From assembly GCA_949752735.1 (NCBI GenBank), contig OX457040.1:523357-587356 (forward strand): a stretch of 64,000 nt of DNA, in the 5' to 3' direction. This DNA comes from Lumbricus terrestris. Its lineage: Eukaryota > Annelida > Clitellata > Crassiclitellata > Lumbricidae. The notes below the pieces were generated by a model that saw only the letters and a program-made list of their open reading frames with translations, ran no database searches and was not told the DNA's origin. Shown one piece after another: positions 25,501 through 38,351 of the stretch. The translations under genes and the position numbers were made by a program. Numbering within the stretch: position 1 is the stretch's first letter; each line of letters begins with the position of its first letter.

Positions 25501-27066
25501 CAATAACCATACAAGCATCTGTAGAGAGAGAGAGACAGAGAGAGACACACAGAGAGAGAGGCAGGCACAATGAGGCATACCCGGAGAGATAGACAGACAA
25601 GGGCATACATGGGAGGGGAAGATGACTTTAATATATGACAGGGTTGGGACATTTTCTACATTAACTCCTCATAGCAGATAATGTTATATATATATAATTA
25701 TATATTATATAGGTTAGACTTGTTGTATAAAATATCAAGTGATCATGTAACCCATAAACTGTTTTGCATCTGCTGTACTAGTTATAGCTCTGTGTCTAAT
25801 GCAGTCTGTGATGTTTTATAGAGAAAGAAGAGAGAGATATATATATACTAAGAGATAGAGAGAGATACAGGGACTGGCAGACATGGAATCAGAGATGCAG
25901 TGGAAGAGAGGGAGAGAAAAGGGAGGAAGGATGGAGGTGCTATTTATGGCATCAGCTGATTGTGGAAAAGGAGGAGAGGCCTGTGTTGGCAAAAGGCCTG
26001 AAGGCCTCAGTATAGTCAACACCTCTCTCTCTCCATCTACACATAACATAAGTTAATAGCTGCACTTAAGTTTTCATACATATGTGTGCATGTATGTATG
26101 CAAATGCATATATATATATGTGTGTATGTATGTGTGTGTATATATATACGTGTATGCATGTGTGCGTATATATCTTTGCCTACGAGAGAAATTTCAATGA
26201 ACTTTAATCGATGGCCAATTTTTCTGAATAGCGAGTTTCAGATAATGTATCATGAATGTTCAGATAATGTATCATGAATATTCAGATAAGGTAGCATGAA
26301 TATTCAGATAATGTATCATGAATATTCAGATAAAGTAGCATGAATATTCAGATAATGTATCATGAATATTCAGATAAAGTAGCATGAATATTCAGATAAA
26401 GTAGCATGAATATTAAGATAATGTATCATGAATATTCAGATAATGTATCACGAATATTAAGATAATGTATCATGAATATTCAGATAATGTATCATGAATA
26501 TTCAGATAATGTATCATGAATATTTATCCAGTGCTCTAGATTTCAAGTCTTACAAGACTGAAGTCACTTGGACATAGAGTAGGTATAGTGTAGTATTGGT
26601 AGGGCATGGTAGTGTTGGGCAGAGTGGGGGTAAGGTTTGGAAAGATATGATGGAGTAGAGTAGGATAGCAATGTAAAGTGAATAATAATTAGATACCTCA
26701 TTGTGCTTTGCAGATTGTGAGAGAGAAGGGTTTATATTTATGAGGGTAGAAAAGAATGTTGTCTTTTGTACTGAGATGGAGAGAGATCTCCAGTTCTTTG
26801 CACCAATATTCAGATGAAATGTGGCAAGAAATCATCAAAACGAATCCAATGGATAGACAGACAGTTTTTACAATTGGCTGACGACAAAGTTGAGGCATAG
26901 AAGCAATATTAACGGAATCTGAATCGTGGTCGACTTTCTTTTGTGTCTCAACAGAGATTCATAAAAAAAAATCGTTTGCAGAAGAAGAGATCTTCCTCAT
27001 CTGTTGGAAAGATGATTTCATCTCATCTGCAGTTCATTCGAGTGTTGCAACGCTTCTTTGCTTCTG

Positions 27067-27098
<32 letters not shown>

Positions 27099-30000
27099 CT
27101 GTTGTACGGAACATGCCGCTTGCCTGCAACCATATTCCATTCGTAGAACAATGGAACTGATAATTCCTTTTGTTCCTTCCTTGTTGCTGAAATACTGGAA
27201 CTGTTGTTATCTGTTTCTCGGAAATGCTGCACTGTAACTGGCAAACATAAAATGCTATCAACTGTGAGTAATACTTAAAGATATGATCCAGAATTATTAC
27301 GAACCTCCTTTCAGTCTCTGTGGCAAAGTTTCAGCAACAATAAAAGGATTCGAACCGAATGTTTGTCGTTTACGGATTTGAATCTGGATTTAGTTGATGA
27401 AACTATTGCAGTGATGGATAAGCTGATTGGCGTGGATTTGATTGTTCTTCCCATGATCATGCACTTTTCCACATTTGGGAAACATGGGAGCTGCTTTTTG
27501 CTCCGCCTCTGACTTTATGGCAATCTGCCATGTAATGTCTGTAACACGAGCATCTTATCATTTCTTTTTAAATCATTTATTTTAATTGTGGTTTATTAGT
27601 TAAATTTAACTTTTATGTAGCATTGTCACATGACCAAAACAAACAGAGATCTATCCAATGTGTGTTGATGTGAAATGTAAAGAACAAGTATTACGTCACT
27701 TAGCAAAGTAATCAGCAGTCGACTGAAGAGTCACTGGGAGTAGGCCAACACTCACACACGTAGAACCAAACCGACTCTTTGTTGTTTGGTTGGGAGGAGT
27801 TTTCTTGTTCAAGAGGCATTTCATCATCGTTTTTAATGGATGATAATGATTTCTATTTCCAGGCTGTGAGTGAATACAAGAAGCGCACTTCATCATCCAT
27901 TGAAGACCGACTTTCTCATCCGTCTTTGTCTTCGTCGTCTTCTGTCGGTCAGCGTCGCTTCTACAACTGGAACACGACTCATTTCTATCCTGACGTCCAC
28001 AAACTCGACATCGGAATCTTGTTTCGACACAGCGATAAGTTCAACGAATTGGATTGCTACGACCACAAGAGAAGAAATGCGTCTGAAGGCGATGAGCATG
28101 CGGGGTACGACGTGAGCGCTTCATCGAGCAGTGAGCAAGAGGAGGAGGAGGACCGGAGGAGAGCACATAAGCAGAGAAAGGATTTCGCTCAGAAGAAGAA
28201 GATGCTGCTTGCTCAACCTCCAAGGAGCCACATTGAAAATGTCGGTGCAACGAGAAATGGACTCGGAGTGAAGATCGACATTGACCTTGACTCCTGCAGC
28301 AATTCCGATGATGATGATGATGACAATGACAAGTGGCATCACAAGAGTCCGGTTCGTCTGAGGCGGATACGGAGACAGGATGGTCGTCCGGTTTCGGCGG
28401 AGATCAACTACGACGCGGCGTCAAAGAAGCTCTACATCCACACGCTTTCAAAGAGGATGGACACAAGTGGCGGAAAGAACAACAATGGTGGAAGAGCTTC
28501 CGAGCCAGCTGGACCAAGAGCTGGAAAGATTTCGCGCAGACTTAGTTCACCTGGATCTGGTGGAGGAGGAGGTCAACCGGTCAGACGCTGCTTCGACCGG
28601 AAGATGGAAAAGGGAATGGGCGGAGAGAGAGGGATGAATAGTTTAAGGAATGGATCGGTGAAGTCGGATGCTGTTGGGATGACGTCGCATTCAAAGACGA
28701 GGGAACGACGCGACTTCATTAAGAAGTTGGGAAAGCTGCAAGGTTTGGATTTGTACGACGAAAGACCACGAGAGAGACGAGGAATGGAGAGGAAAGAGGA
28801 GGAGGAGCAAGGAGGAGGAGGAGATGGGGTGGATGATGGGAGGAGTGAGCTTGTCAGTTTGCATTCTGGTCAACTCAGTCGGTCGCAGGAAGACATACGT
28901 TACATTGAACCAGCGCGTACGCAATGGCAAGTCTTAGGCGAACTGAGCAACAATCAACCGAAGTACGTCTGTTCAGCAGATAGGAAGATAACCCGTGAAC
29001 TGAAGAGCAGTGGAAATTCCCAGTCAAATAGAAATCAGAAAGCTGTGAACCATCATCAGCCTCTGAGAGAACGGGGGGAGAGTTCATCTCAGGCGAAGAA
29101 GAATTTCGGGGATTCACAGTTGGGAAGAAGTTTGGGTTGGCATCCAAGAACGGGTTCTTCATTTGAGAACATCTACGATGGTTTGGGTGGAAAGGATCGG
29201 AAGACAGCAAGGACGCAGGAGATGGAAATAAACGAGAGGAAAAGAGATGAATTCAAGGACAAGCAATTGACCGTTAATCAAACGATGAACATTGCTTCTT
29301 CCAAAGTGAAATCTACAAACATTCGACCAGATTCATTTCATCATGAGCCCAAAAGTAACAATGGACAGAAACGTAAGAATGAGAGCAAAACAAATCCAAA
29401 CGTAGACGTTGATCATCACAAAGCAGAACTTTCTTCTTCTCCGATGACTGGACTCATTATTTCACAGCCACAGTCTGGATGTCACAATGGCGCCACAGCC
29501 GATCAACCGAAACCAAGGAAGTTGCGAATAGATGCGAGGACTTTGATGGAGGAAGAGAAGCAGAAGTTCGAGGATTACAAGATGGAATATCGTCGCCAGT
29601 CGTCAGGACGAGAGAAGAGCGGAAGAGACGCGAAGACGGATGTTGTTGTGAAAAGTCATTGTGTGGAAGACACAACAATGCCACCGCCTTCCATTCCTCC
29701 TGATGACTATGTTTACATTCTGAGGAAGATTCATCACACGAGACACGATGCAACACCACATCCGCCACATGTGCACAGCAGCAAGCCACAGAAAACAACT
29801 GCATCAAGTGGTTTGCGAGTAGACATCGATCATCATCAGCCAATGATGTCTGATGATGTACCACTGACAAGATCTGACCCAGAGTTGTCATTGTGTGGAG
29901 CGAATAATGGAAGCCAACACAGGCCAGCACAGAGCCATCCAGCACAGGGCCATCCAGCACAGAGCCATCCAGCACAGAGCCATTCAACACAGAGCCATCC

Positions 30001-33000
30001 AGCACAGAGCCATCCAGCAATGGCAGAAGAGGTTGATGACTGGGAAGCGAAGCAGAAGGCAATCCAGTTGCCAAGTGAGATCTATTTGGACCGCTACGAG
30101 TACAATCGGAATATGGTGATTGCAAAAGATGGTAGACACACGAGTGAGGAGGGAACCGATGCGAAGATGTCTGCATTTCAACGCATCTTCCCTGCAGGTG
30201 GATTCCCAGCAGGTGGGTTCCCACGGGGATTTTCAGGTTCCCATTACACGGCAGCAGACCCTGTGGCATCGTTTGATGGGAACCAGATTCATTCAAGACG
30301 CCCTGACGTCATTCCATCTCCATTGGCCATTGCCACCCCACCACTTCCCACTTACCACACAGATACAAAACAAAGCAGAGTAAGAGAAGACCCTCCTTTG
30401 CCACCATTGTCATTGCCACCATTGTCATGTCGTCTGGAATTGTTGGGAGGTCAGCCAAGCAGTCCAGACAGGACGCCACGGAACCAGGCGGGACTTCTCC
30501 ACAAACCTCCGAAACCACGGAAGGAGGAACCGTCTCCATCTGGCGTCGTTGGACCAAAGCAATGGACGTACAACACGACATATGAACCGGGCACACCCCC
30601 CACCACAGGCCCCGATGACAACCACGCCCTCTTCGCAAAGACAAGCCCAGCTGGAAGTAGAGATGACCACTTTCCATCAGCGGAGATGATTTTTGAATTG
30701 CAGAGTGGTTCAGTCCCTAGGGATGTCTGCCGGTTACCACCTCTTCCACCTCCTCCACCTTCTCCTCCTCCTCCTTCTCCCCCTTCCACTTCTTCCATGA
30801 ATGTCTTTCGAACGCTGCCAGAGCAATACCGTCTGAGCATTCAGGAACCATCATCTGCCGTCACTGACAGCCTCGTCACGAAGAATGGTATTCTGCCACT
30901 CTACCACAAGGAATCAAACGATGCAGGTAAAGTGAAGATGCCCCAGTTCCCTCTCAACCCCCCCACTCGTAAGAATCAAGACCCAACCGTCGGCCAGACT
31001 TACCCTACAGGACATGGCGTTCTAAGCAACGCCAACGACGACGGAGCAAACTACAAAGGTGGACGACCTCAGAGATACGACAAAGCAACCGTCTTCAGCA
31101 TCACTGGATTCCACAAACCAACAAATGAATCGATGGCAGTCGTGCGAGAACAAATGTCACCACAGTCAGCAGAGACGAAGGCCATGCTTCATCATCATCA
31201 TCGTCGTCGTCATCATCCGTCTGAATTGAGAGATTTTGACGTCAATGTGGATGATCCGCTTTTGAGTTTCAACTCTGATTCTTTGAAGCAGACGCAGTGG
31301 ACGGACGCAGAGAAGCGAAGGCCGTTCATCTGGAATGATGCGGACAAGCGAAGACCTATCGTGGATTGGCCGGACGTCGACAGCATTGGACCTGTGGAGC
31401 CACCGGAAGTGGTCGAGACGAATGTCGGATACCAATGGCCATTTGAAGCGACCTTTGATCCCAGGGAGCAGCCACCGTATGAGACGAAGAACAGGGTGGA
31501 CGACGTGGCTGCAGCACAACGTCATCCTCAGGAAACACATCGTCGTCATGGCAACAGCTTTACGGATGATGTTGAACAGCAACTGCCTCCTCATCCTTCT
31601 CCCCCTCCAACTCCTCCATCTCACGAAAGACCTCGTGACTATCTTCGACCTCATTCTGATTCTGTGCTGAGAAAAGCTTCACCGAATCAGACGGATTTCT
31701 TCTCTTCACCGATCAGTTGTCAGGTGAGGTCATCAGAGTTCTCGCATCTGAGAGGAGGAGGAGGAGGAGGAGATCATCTGGTGGTGGATAGAAGTGGGAG
31801 TCCACACGTCTTCTACGCAGTTCAGATGCCAGCGAGTCAGGTGGATAGAGCGGCAGATGATGATGGAAAGCATCCAGAGATGGAAAAGGAGGAGGAAGCT
31901 CTTCCATATCCACCAAGACCTTCGTCACGTGTTCCGCTCTACAATCTCGTTGATCCTCATCTCCAGATTGATGGAAGCCAACCATTCGTGGATCCTCACA
32001 ACATCTTTGCAGATCATCATCATCATCATTGTCATCGTCTTTGTGATGTTGATTTGGGAATTGAAGCAGACCCTCCTCGAATGTTTGCTTCGTCAAAACC
32101 AAGAAATGAGTCAATTGGGGAGTTTGGTCAACTGTCCCCTTTGATGCCCCCTTTGATGCCCCATGGGAAGGAGGAGGAGGAGGAGGATCGAAGGAGGTTG
32201 AAGAAGGGAGTGCGGTCTACGTCTCAACCGGATGTCTGGCATCCAGTGAGTGGATCTGGAAATAACGTTCAGCTGAAGACAGTCCTTGAAAAGAAGTTGT
32301 GTCATCAGAAGCAACTATTGTCCGATGAAAAGACAAAGGAAAAGGAATTTAAGTCTTTCGAGAATCAGTCGAAAGCGACGGTGGAATACGAGAAACACAT
32401 CAATCGAAGACAAGAATCGTTTAAAGCGAAGAAAATGTTGAGCATTGACTCAGAGCTGGATGATCTGCTTCTCACAAAACCACTGAACACTACGACTCCT
32501 TCCTCATCCTCTCATCCCAAGAAATCCGTCTCTGCAAAGCAAGAAATGCCGATTAGCGAGCATGTCTTCCTTCCGAAGCAGAAGAGTGCGCTGGAGCTGC
32601 ATTTGTCGTCGTCATTCGTCAAACAACCGTCTGCTTCCGCTGGAACGACTCCATCGGAAGATCTCCAGCGCAGCGGTTCTTGTCTCAAGCGAGAGGCGTT
32701 CAACATCGAGGTCGACATCCAACCGCCTCGGACGGCAGACAGTCCGCAGATCTTTGGGATGTCTGTGCGTCTGTCGGCCTCGCAGGAACAGCTCTCCACT
32801 CAAGCACGACCAGTAGCAGGGGAGGTGGCAGTGGCTGCGGGTGGTGGTGATGGTGATGAGATGCCACACATCAGCATCACTGCAATCAAAGCGAAATTAT
32901 TTGGAGAGAGAGATGAAGAGACAGCTAAGCAGCAGCAACTGATGATATCAGGTCGTCAGCTGCCAATTCATGTTGACCATCAGCAGAACAAGCAACCCGC

Positions 33001-36000
33001 TTCGGTGTTGAAGAGCAAAAATGTGGAATTAACAAAAGACGAAGCAACAAGTAATGCGAAGAGTAGAAACGAAATTGACGACGAGAGATTGTATGATTAC
33101 GTTTCGTATAAAGACGGTCTGCAGAAGAAAAGGTCGAAGATTTATGACCAGCTGACAGATTTCGAGAGAACGTACGAAGGACTGAACTTTGATGATGACG
33201 CTGAAGACAGCAATCGACATCTTCCTCCACACAACGGAAGAGACTTTCATCCGGATCCATCAAACGTCAAACGACTTTCCATTACAAATCTTAAGCTGCT
33301 GACAGAATCGCAGGAAAAACTCGTTCCAAACTCCAGTCTCGAGTACACCAAGGAATGGATTCGAACTGGAAAAGCTCCAGAGTTTTCATCCAAGGGCATG
33401 GAACAGCGACCTCCGGCCGCCACATCCGTCAATGTTGATGACTTTCGAAATCCGTCTGGAATTCATCCAGCGGAGAATCACGACAGCCTGACAAGCTTTC
33501 CAAGGAAGGTCATTGATGACATGGCTTACCGCAAGTATGGCCAAAGTTTGATGGTATCTGCTAAGTCTGATCCTGACTTGCCATTTAAGTCCGTTCCTGT
33601 GGGTGCGTCATATCCCTCAGTGGAAGCTGTGAGAAATGTTTCAATGCAGATGACATCATCAGACCGTTTTGCAAATCAGTTGATGATGACAGGACTGGAC
33701 AACTCTAGGAAGACATTGGCTGATGCGGAGACGCCTAAGGAACTGAGAAAGGTTCAGATTCAGACGCTGATCAACTCATTCAGATCACCCCCACTTTTCC
33801 ACCATGATCCCATCGACCAATCGGAAGAATCGTCTAAACTTCATTTCCTGTCTGGTCATAACAGTAGACCTGCCAACCCTCCTGCCCATCCTCCTGCTCC
33901 TGCTCCTGGCACTCGTGTGAACCTGAGGCAGCTGAACAGGAGCAGTTCATTTGAGTCATCGTCCTACAGAGAAGCAAAACCGGAAGTGACTCACCCATTG
34001 CCTCCTCCTCCGTCTGGTGTTGCAAAGCTCGTCGAGTTGTTTGAATTGTCGCAGAGCGCTCCAGATTTGACGGAAGCGAATCTGTTTGGTGAGAGTTACA
34101 CGGAGACTGGTAATCCAAAGCAGAAGGTGATTCTGCTGACGACGAAATCGAGAAGACAGAAAACACCGAAGGATGTTAAGATGAGAAGCGAAAGCAGATC
34201 AAGGATTCGATTGATGAATGTGGTGAACGCAGATTCTGGTTATGTTGAGAGTGAAAGTGACAGCCAGAGCAGCTCCGGTCCTGAGCTCCAACCTCTGACC
34301 TCCTCTGCCCTGAGGTCACCTGAGGGATACCACCACCACCACCACCACCAACATCTGAGTGACAATGAAACACTGGAAGAAGATCGGAAGCAATGTCCCA
34401 TCATTCAGAAGTTGAACTTCACCGGTTCTGTTCAAGCAACAAGCAGCTGCGAGGATGTTCGGAAGAAATCGGAAACAGCGGAGGAAAGGATGCGACGTCT
34501 ACACAAGCTGAGGGAAGAATGGTTCCAGAGAAATGGAGAGACGGAAGGAGGAGGAGGAAGTGAAGCGACCTTTGGTTTTGATTCAAGGTTAACCAAATTG
34601 TCAACAGCAGATTCCACACAGAGACGGAACATCTGTCTGATGCCTTCTGCTCCAGTCGCGACTACGACAAGCAAGGATCAAACAAGAAGCGTCTTTGAGA
34701 AGAGTGGAAGTGTCTTACCGTCTTCTGCAAATCCTCCAACGCGTAGCGAGAGTTCACTGACGAAGCCAGGAAAGAGTCTGGACTCGTTAGACTCAAGAGT
34801 TGACTCGCATGACAACATACGAGTTCTTCCATGGGAATCACAGAATCTAGGAAACTACACTTCATCTTTCGATGATGCAAACAGAAGGACAAGCGCAAGG
34901 ACGGAAAGGACGATTGGTCTCGATTCAGTGAGAGGACCAGAAGTTCAAAAGACTTCGATCAACCTCAGTCTGTCGACCCCATCAACCGCAGTAACGAAGC
35001 TGGAACATTGTGATTCTTCCGTTCTAAGTCGCGTTTCTTTTCCATCGGTTCAGCTCTTAAACAGAGACAACTTGGTGTCGAAGACGATGATATCTCTACC
35101 CATCCATCACCCATCCGACTCTTTCAGCCGGTCATCTCTGAGCAACCCAACGACCATCCAGACACCAGCGACTGAATATCAGGCGGAGGACGTTAAGGTC
35201 ACCGAGAAGCAGTCTGCGTCTGGTTTGATGAAGGAACGCGAAGATGAGACGTTTCAGCAGACCAGCGATAAAGACCGAACGATAACGGAACTGAAGAGAG
35301 AGAAGATGAAGATGGAGCCGTGGTTGTTTGAAGCGAGCAAGAGATTCGAGAGATTGGTCGATGAACCTCAGAAGAAATCGTTTGAATATTCATCGGAAGA
35401 GTTTCATCACAAGGAGCAAGTGTTGACCGATGACGTCAATGATGTGAAGATAACGAAACATGAAACGCAGACAAGAGCAGAACGAGTCTTTAAAGTGGAA
35501 AAGAAACATCTGGAGGAGAAGGGGAGAGCTGCGGCTGCTGCTGCTGCTGGTGGTCATCCTCTTGGACGAAGAGACCAGCAGTTGCTGCTTCCAATGTCTA
35601 CAGCGTTTCCTCCAACGACCTTCAGACAACCTTCGTTGATGGATCGACTGGATTTGAGCGACGATGGAGAGATGACGGATGCAACTGACGTCACTCTTGA
35701 CGCGATGGTTGGATTCAACCAGGCAAACAACAACAGACCTTCGTCACCAGACACGCTTGATTTCTCCGACATGGAAATGTCCGCCTCCTCCGCTCTACCT
35801 TTGTCGAAACATGGCGTCAATCGTGTCGGAGGCTTCTACACAAGAACAACGGAGATGGTGCAGAAAAGTTCAGATGGATCGCAGAAACTGCAGACAATGG
35901 AGGTGATGAGAAGGGAGACAGGCAACCCCGGCAACAGCAGCAGCGGCTTCGGATGCTCCAAGCAGGATCCACTTCCAACAAGAGAAGAGTTGATGGAAAA

Positions 36001-36238
36001 GGCGCAGTCGGAAATGAAGCTGTACAGGAAGGACAGAGACAGGAAGATGGAAGGAGTGGCGGCCGCGGTGGAGCAGGCGGAGGAGAGGAGGCGATCGATA
36101 AAGGAATTGGTCGACTCTTTTGAGGTGATGACAATGCCGTTCATGAGACAGACGACAACACGACAGAGGAATTCCGAGGTTCGACCGGACGATGTTGAGG
36201 AGGGAGCACTGCAAGGAGGAAGCGCAAGGAAAGACTGA
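13558..36238 (+). CDS. Giant low-complexity protein, exons 13558-13782 and 27863-36238 (~2,866 aa)
   Basis: Exon 1 starts at an ATG nine bases after an in-frame TGA (13549) and ends ACTCAG|GTTCGT. The acceptor TTCTATTTCCAG|GCTGTG at 27861-27862 opens an 8,376-nt frame. Both junctions are phase 0, giving KEAVKKLTQ|AVSEYKKRTS. Exon 1 has a basic cluster (FRKRKKKK) and a likely helix. The giant exon is mostly disordered and polar: Asp/Glu runs, a SHPAQ five-residue repeat (29917-30020), proline runs (PPLPPPPPSPPPPSPPS near 30735), His runs (31190, 34330), an SRVSFPSV segment near 35020 resembling a PP1 RVxF motif, and a predicted helical C-terminus (EELMEKAQSEMKLYRKDRDR to SFEVMTMP). I do not recognise the family; a scaffold or cytoskeletal role is only a guess. 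Extra small exons in the 14.1 kb intron cannot be excluded. Confidence 0.75.
14147..14972. mobile_element. 826-bp TIR element with GCGCAA-rich ends, 6-bp target repeat
   Basis: The left end TAGGGCCCCCAGAAA is matched inverted by the right end (complement TAGGCCCCCCAGAAA). Both subterminal zones are packed with GCGCAAATTT/GCGCAA words. ATCAGC flanks both sides (14141-14146 and 14973-14978), suggesting a 6-bp target duplication. The only notable frame (14266-14544, 92 codons) has no transposase motif, so it looks non-autonomous. The superfamily is not assigned. Confidence 0.65.
15002..15063. repeat. (CAT)n microsatellite
   Basis: About 20 CAT units with few interruptions, 30 bp right of the TIR element. 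Confidence 0.9.
15537..15621. repeat. (CTC)n/(TCC)n microsatellite
   Basis: Pyrimidine-only TCC repeats with CATCCTCTCCT variants at the right end. Confidence 0.85.
16141..17172. repeat. 32-bp satellite array, ~32 copies, two monomer types
   Basis: The consensus monomer combines GATGAAGAGATACAGGGAG with AGATATTGAGCAG. A second type has CATGG and ATGGATCAG instead. Type-two monomers begin near 16335, 16399, 16463, 16591, 16719, 16847, 16911 and 17039, so they are spaced 64 or 128 bp apart, a higher-order pattern. The minus strand shows staggered YLSLYLFILLNISPCISSS frames caused by the periodicity; I do not call them genes. Confidence 0.95.
17345..17692. repeat. GGTTTTGGTYGTGGC-type minisatellite
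   Basis: Units of 6, 18 and 24 bp built from GGCTTTGGT and GGTTTTGCTTAT. All three plus frames stay open, one reading GFAYGFGRGF repeats, and minus frames read NHDQSHKQ. The Gly-Phe-Tyr frame resembles a low-complexity RNA-binding or structural protein, but no splice context or conserved flank supports translation. Confidence 0.85.
18838..19030. repeat. G-rich GGGTGGGTGATA-type minisatellite
   Basis: Irregular repeats of GGGTGGGTG with GATAGGG or TGTGTAG spacers. Many runs of three G on the plus strand are spaced closely enough for G-quadruplexes. Confidence 0.8.
22450..22497. repeat. 9-bp GATTTATTT tandem repeat
   Basis: Five near-perfect copies in an AT-rich intronic stretch. Confidence 0.85.
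24597..24690. repeat. Polypurine GAAGAGAAGAG tract
   Basis: About 90 bp almost entirely purine on the plus strand, with a few interruptions. Confidence 0.7.
24799..24842. repeat. (CTGT)n microsatellite
   Basis: About eleven CTGT units with one substitution. Confidence 0.9.
26232..26524. repeat. 22-bp minisatellite, ~13 copies
   Basis: The unit is TCAGATAATGTATCATGAAT plus AT, with variants TCAGATAAAGTAGCATGAAT and TAAGATAATG. Copies alternate irregularly between GTATC and GTAGC forms. Confidence 0.95.
27073..27098. repeat. (CTG)n microsatellite
   Basis: Nine CTG units, about 760 bp before the giant exon. Confidence 0.85.
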
Positions 36239-37352
36239 GCATAGCATTAGCGCATCAATAGCATTTAACGATTATCTAAAGTTATTATTATTATAAGTCC
36301 TAGCAGTATGTATTCGTGATTGGCAGGATTCAGTATTTAGCACACAACACATATCGCGCTGTTGTACTCTTTACGTCAGCCGAGTACTTGGTGTAGTCAT
36401 CATGAGTGTAGTCTTAGGCATTCACTACAAACTGCAAACATACTTGCACTATATATTATATATCTGACTATGTTGCTACAAACTACAAACATAAGTTTGA
36501 GATTTCTGTCTATGTATTCAGCGTGAATTGCAGATTCAGCAGAAGCTATTTTATCTGTGTTGGCAAATAGTTATAGCAAACAAGCTCAGTGAAGTTCACC
36601 ACCTTCAGCTACACTGCTCAGCTTTCAATGCCTTAGCACAGAAATGTGCATTATACCCCATGCGACCACGTATATCGACAAATGCATTTCATCATGGACT
36701 TGTGCAATGTAGAAAGCAAATTTGTACAGCTATCTGTACATTGCCAAAGATGAGAGAAAAAGGTTGATGTTGTTTGTGAAACAGTTGTAGCACTCAGGAT
36801 TATCAGCTTAAGTTACTTAATGGCAATGTTGTTGAAAATCCCACAACTTTGAATTTAAAAGAAAACCTTTATGTGATGGGATCCTTTATGTTGATGCGAG
36901 ATTCTTAAAGTAAAGATTGGACAATGTTTGGATGGAGGTGTAAATGGATGCAGACCAATTGAATATTCATGCCTGCAATTAGCATAATATTAATAGTGAT
37001 ATTACTAACGGTATGAATGATTTCTAATCAGTTTCTTTGTGGGGAGAGGTTGTGATTCTTTGCCTCAATTCTTTCTGTATATTTAACCTGAAATTCTGTA
37101 ACTGCACGACTTGACGTTTTCATGTTTTCAAGTATTTTTTATTCATTCTGACGTTTATTGTTTTGTTTCTTCTGCATTTGATCATATTACACTGACAAGT
37201 GCAATATCAATATCACTGTGTTATTAGCCGATATCTATGGATGGCTGAACATTGTTTTCAATTAAACTTTCATTTTTTTCAGACGTTTCAAAAGATGAAT
37301 TTTTATTCATTGCGAACATGATAAGTTTTTCCATAATTTTCTATTAGGCTAC
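36239..37352. other. 3' flank of the giant gene
   Basis: AT-rich noncoding DNA after the TGA at 36236-36238. The best candidate poly(A) signal is ATTAAA near 37260; I see no AATAAA close to the stop. The 3' UTR end is undetermined. Confidence 0.4.
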
Positions 37353-37619
37353 CCCGTACGCAAGGCTGTAGCCGGGATTTTATTTCGGGGTTGGGGGTGT
37401 TTACTCGACCTTGAACAAGACGACAAGCAACCGAATCAACTGACTAAAGAGGTTTGAAGGATGATTTAAATTTTAATCTATTGTAGAATGCCACATAAAA
37501 ATGAGAGCTTTAAAATGGAATTCCCTTATTTCTTGCATCATGAATGTGTTAGTAAATGCATTCAGTAGCATTATTTCATTTTGGGGTATGTTCAAATACC
37601 CCAGCTACGGCCTTGACCG
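37353..37619. mobile_element. Possible short TIR element abutting the hAT transposon
   Basis: The left end reads CCCGTACGCAAGGCTGTAGC and the right end, complemented, reads ACGGTCAAGGCCGTAGCTGG, an imperfect inverted repeat. Flanks TAGGCTAC (37345-37352) and TAGGCACC (37620-37627) agree at seven of eight bases, which would suit an old hAT-like target duplication. No coding capacity. Confidence 0.4.
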
Positions 37620-37623
37620 TAGG

Positions 37624-37631
37624 CACCAAAG
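37624..37631. repeat. Left target-site duplication CACCAAAG of the hAT element
   Basis: Identical to 43811-43818 immediately outside the other terminus; 8 bp is the length expected for hAT insertions. Confidence 0.92.
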
Positions 37632-38022
37632 CAGTGGCGTAGCAAGGTCTTGGGGGGCCCCTGTGCAGTGCTTAGGTGGTGGGCCCTTAAATGCCTCATT
37701 CGATTTCAAACAACAAAGCTGTGCAAAACGCCTGGTTCCTTTACAAAATTTGCATATTTAACGCCAAAGTTAAATGAAAATAAACTAGCCACATTTTTAT
37801 TATTTTAACAAATTTATCTGATGAAACATTCTTCTCCATATCAGCAGAGAAAAATTGCACTAGAATACCATACAAAAGTAATCAAAAAAATTGCTTCATC
37901 TCCTGAAGTATTAATCATCAATCACCCATAGGCCCTACTTATATTCTCCAAGCTGTTGGATTTGTTGATTAAAAGAGCGGGAAAATGTAACGAATTTGGC
38001 AAGTGTGAAATCAAGTCTACGG

Positions 38023-38351
38023 CTAACCTACTACGGGGAGGTCTAAATCCGAAATGCTAAAATGCTCGTTTTTGCGCCTTCTCTTGTGCAAAAATATCCA
38101 CCACTTTTGAGATGTCAAGCCTGGATCCATTGGTGATGTAACTGCTACCTCTGAAGTTCGAGGCCGACTCGGCTCAGTGTCAATATCCATGTCAACCACC
38201 ATCTCTGCACTGATTAAACCGGAATTCGATTCTGTCCCCATGTCTGATGTAGACATCGGTGCAAGCTCGCTCTCCGCAGGCATCATAAATGCGGATTTTT
38301 TGTATTTTGGCACTGGTTCATCCTTTATAAATTTCACATTTGACTACAAAG
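38023..38351 (-). CDS. Passenger exon with SNVKFIKDEPVP motif inside the hAT element
   Basis: A minus-strand acceptor (ATTATCTTTGTAG) precedes an open frame starting SNVKFIKDEPVPKYKK and running about 110 residues to a TGA or TAG. FIKEEP-like acidic motifs of this kind are common N-terminal to C2H2 finger arrays in invertebrate zinc-finger proteins. Near the end, another frame (LDISKVVDIFAQEKAQKRAF) looks equally coding, so a frameshift is possible. It lies downstream of the transposase and of the zinc-finger remnant on the same strand. It may be a captured host exon or a true 3' exon; not decided. Confidence 0.35.

Larger units (their letters stand above)
13783..27862. other. 14.1 kb intron of the giant gene
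   Basis: It begins GTTCGT and ends TTCTATTTCCAG. It carries one TIR element, a 1 kb satellite and many smaller arrays listed separately. Frames inside (for example 20208-20543, 111 codons) show no recognisable domain. The rest of the interval (17.8-21 kb, 22.6-24.5 kb, 26.6-27.8 kb) shows nothing I can support as a gene. Confidence 0.6.

Noticed and set aside
27779..27862. N-terminal extension of the giant exon frame (LFGWEEFSCSRG...)
   Set aside because: It has no ATG at its beginning and is preceded by intron-like sequence; the acceptor at 27861-27862 and phase match to 13782 make the splice model better.
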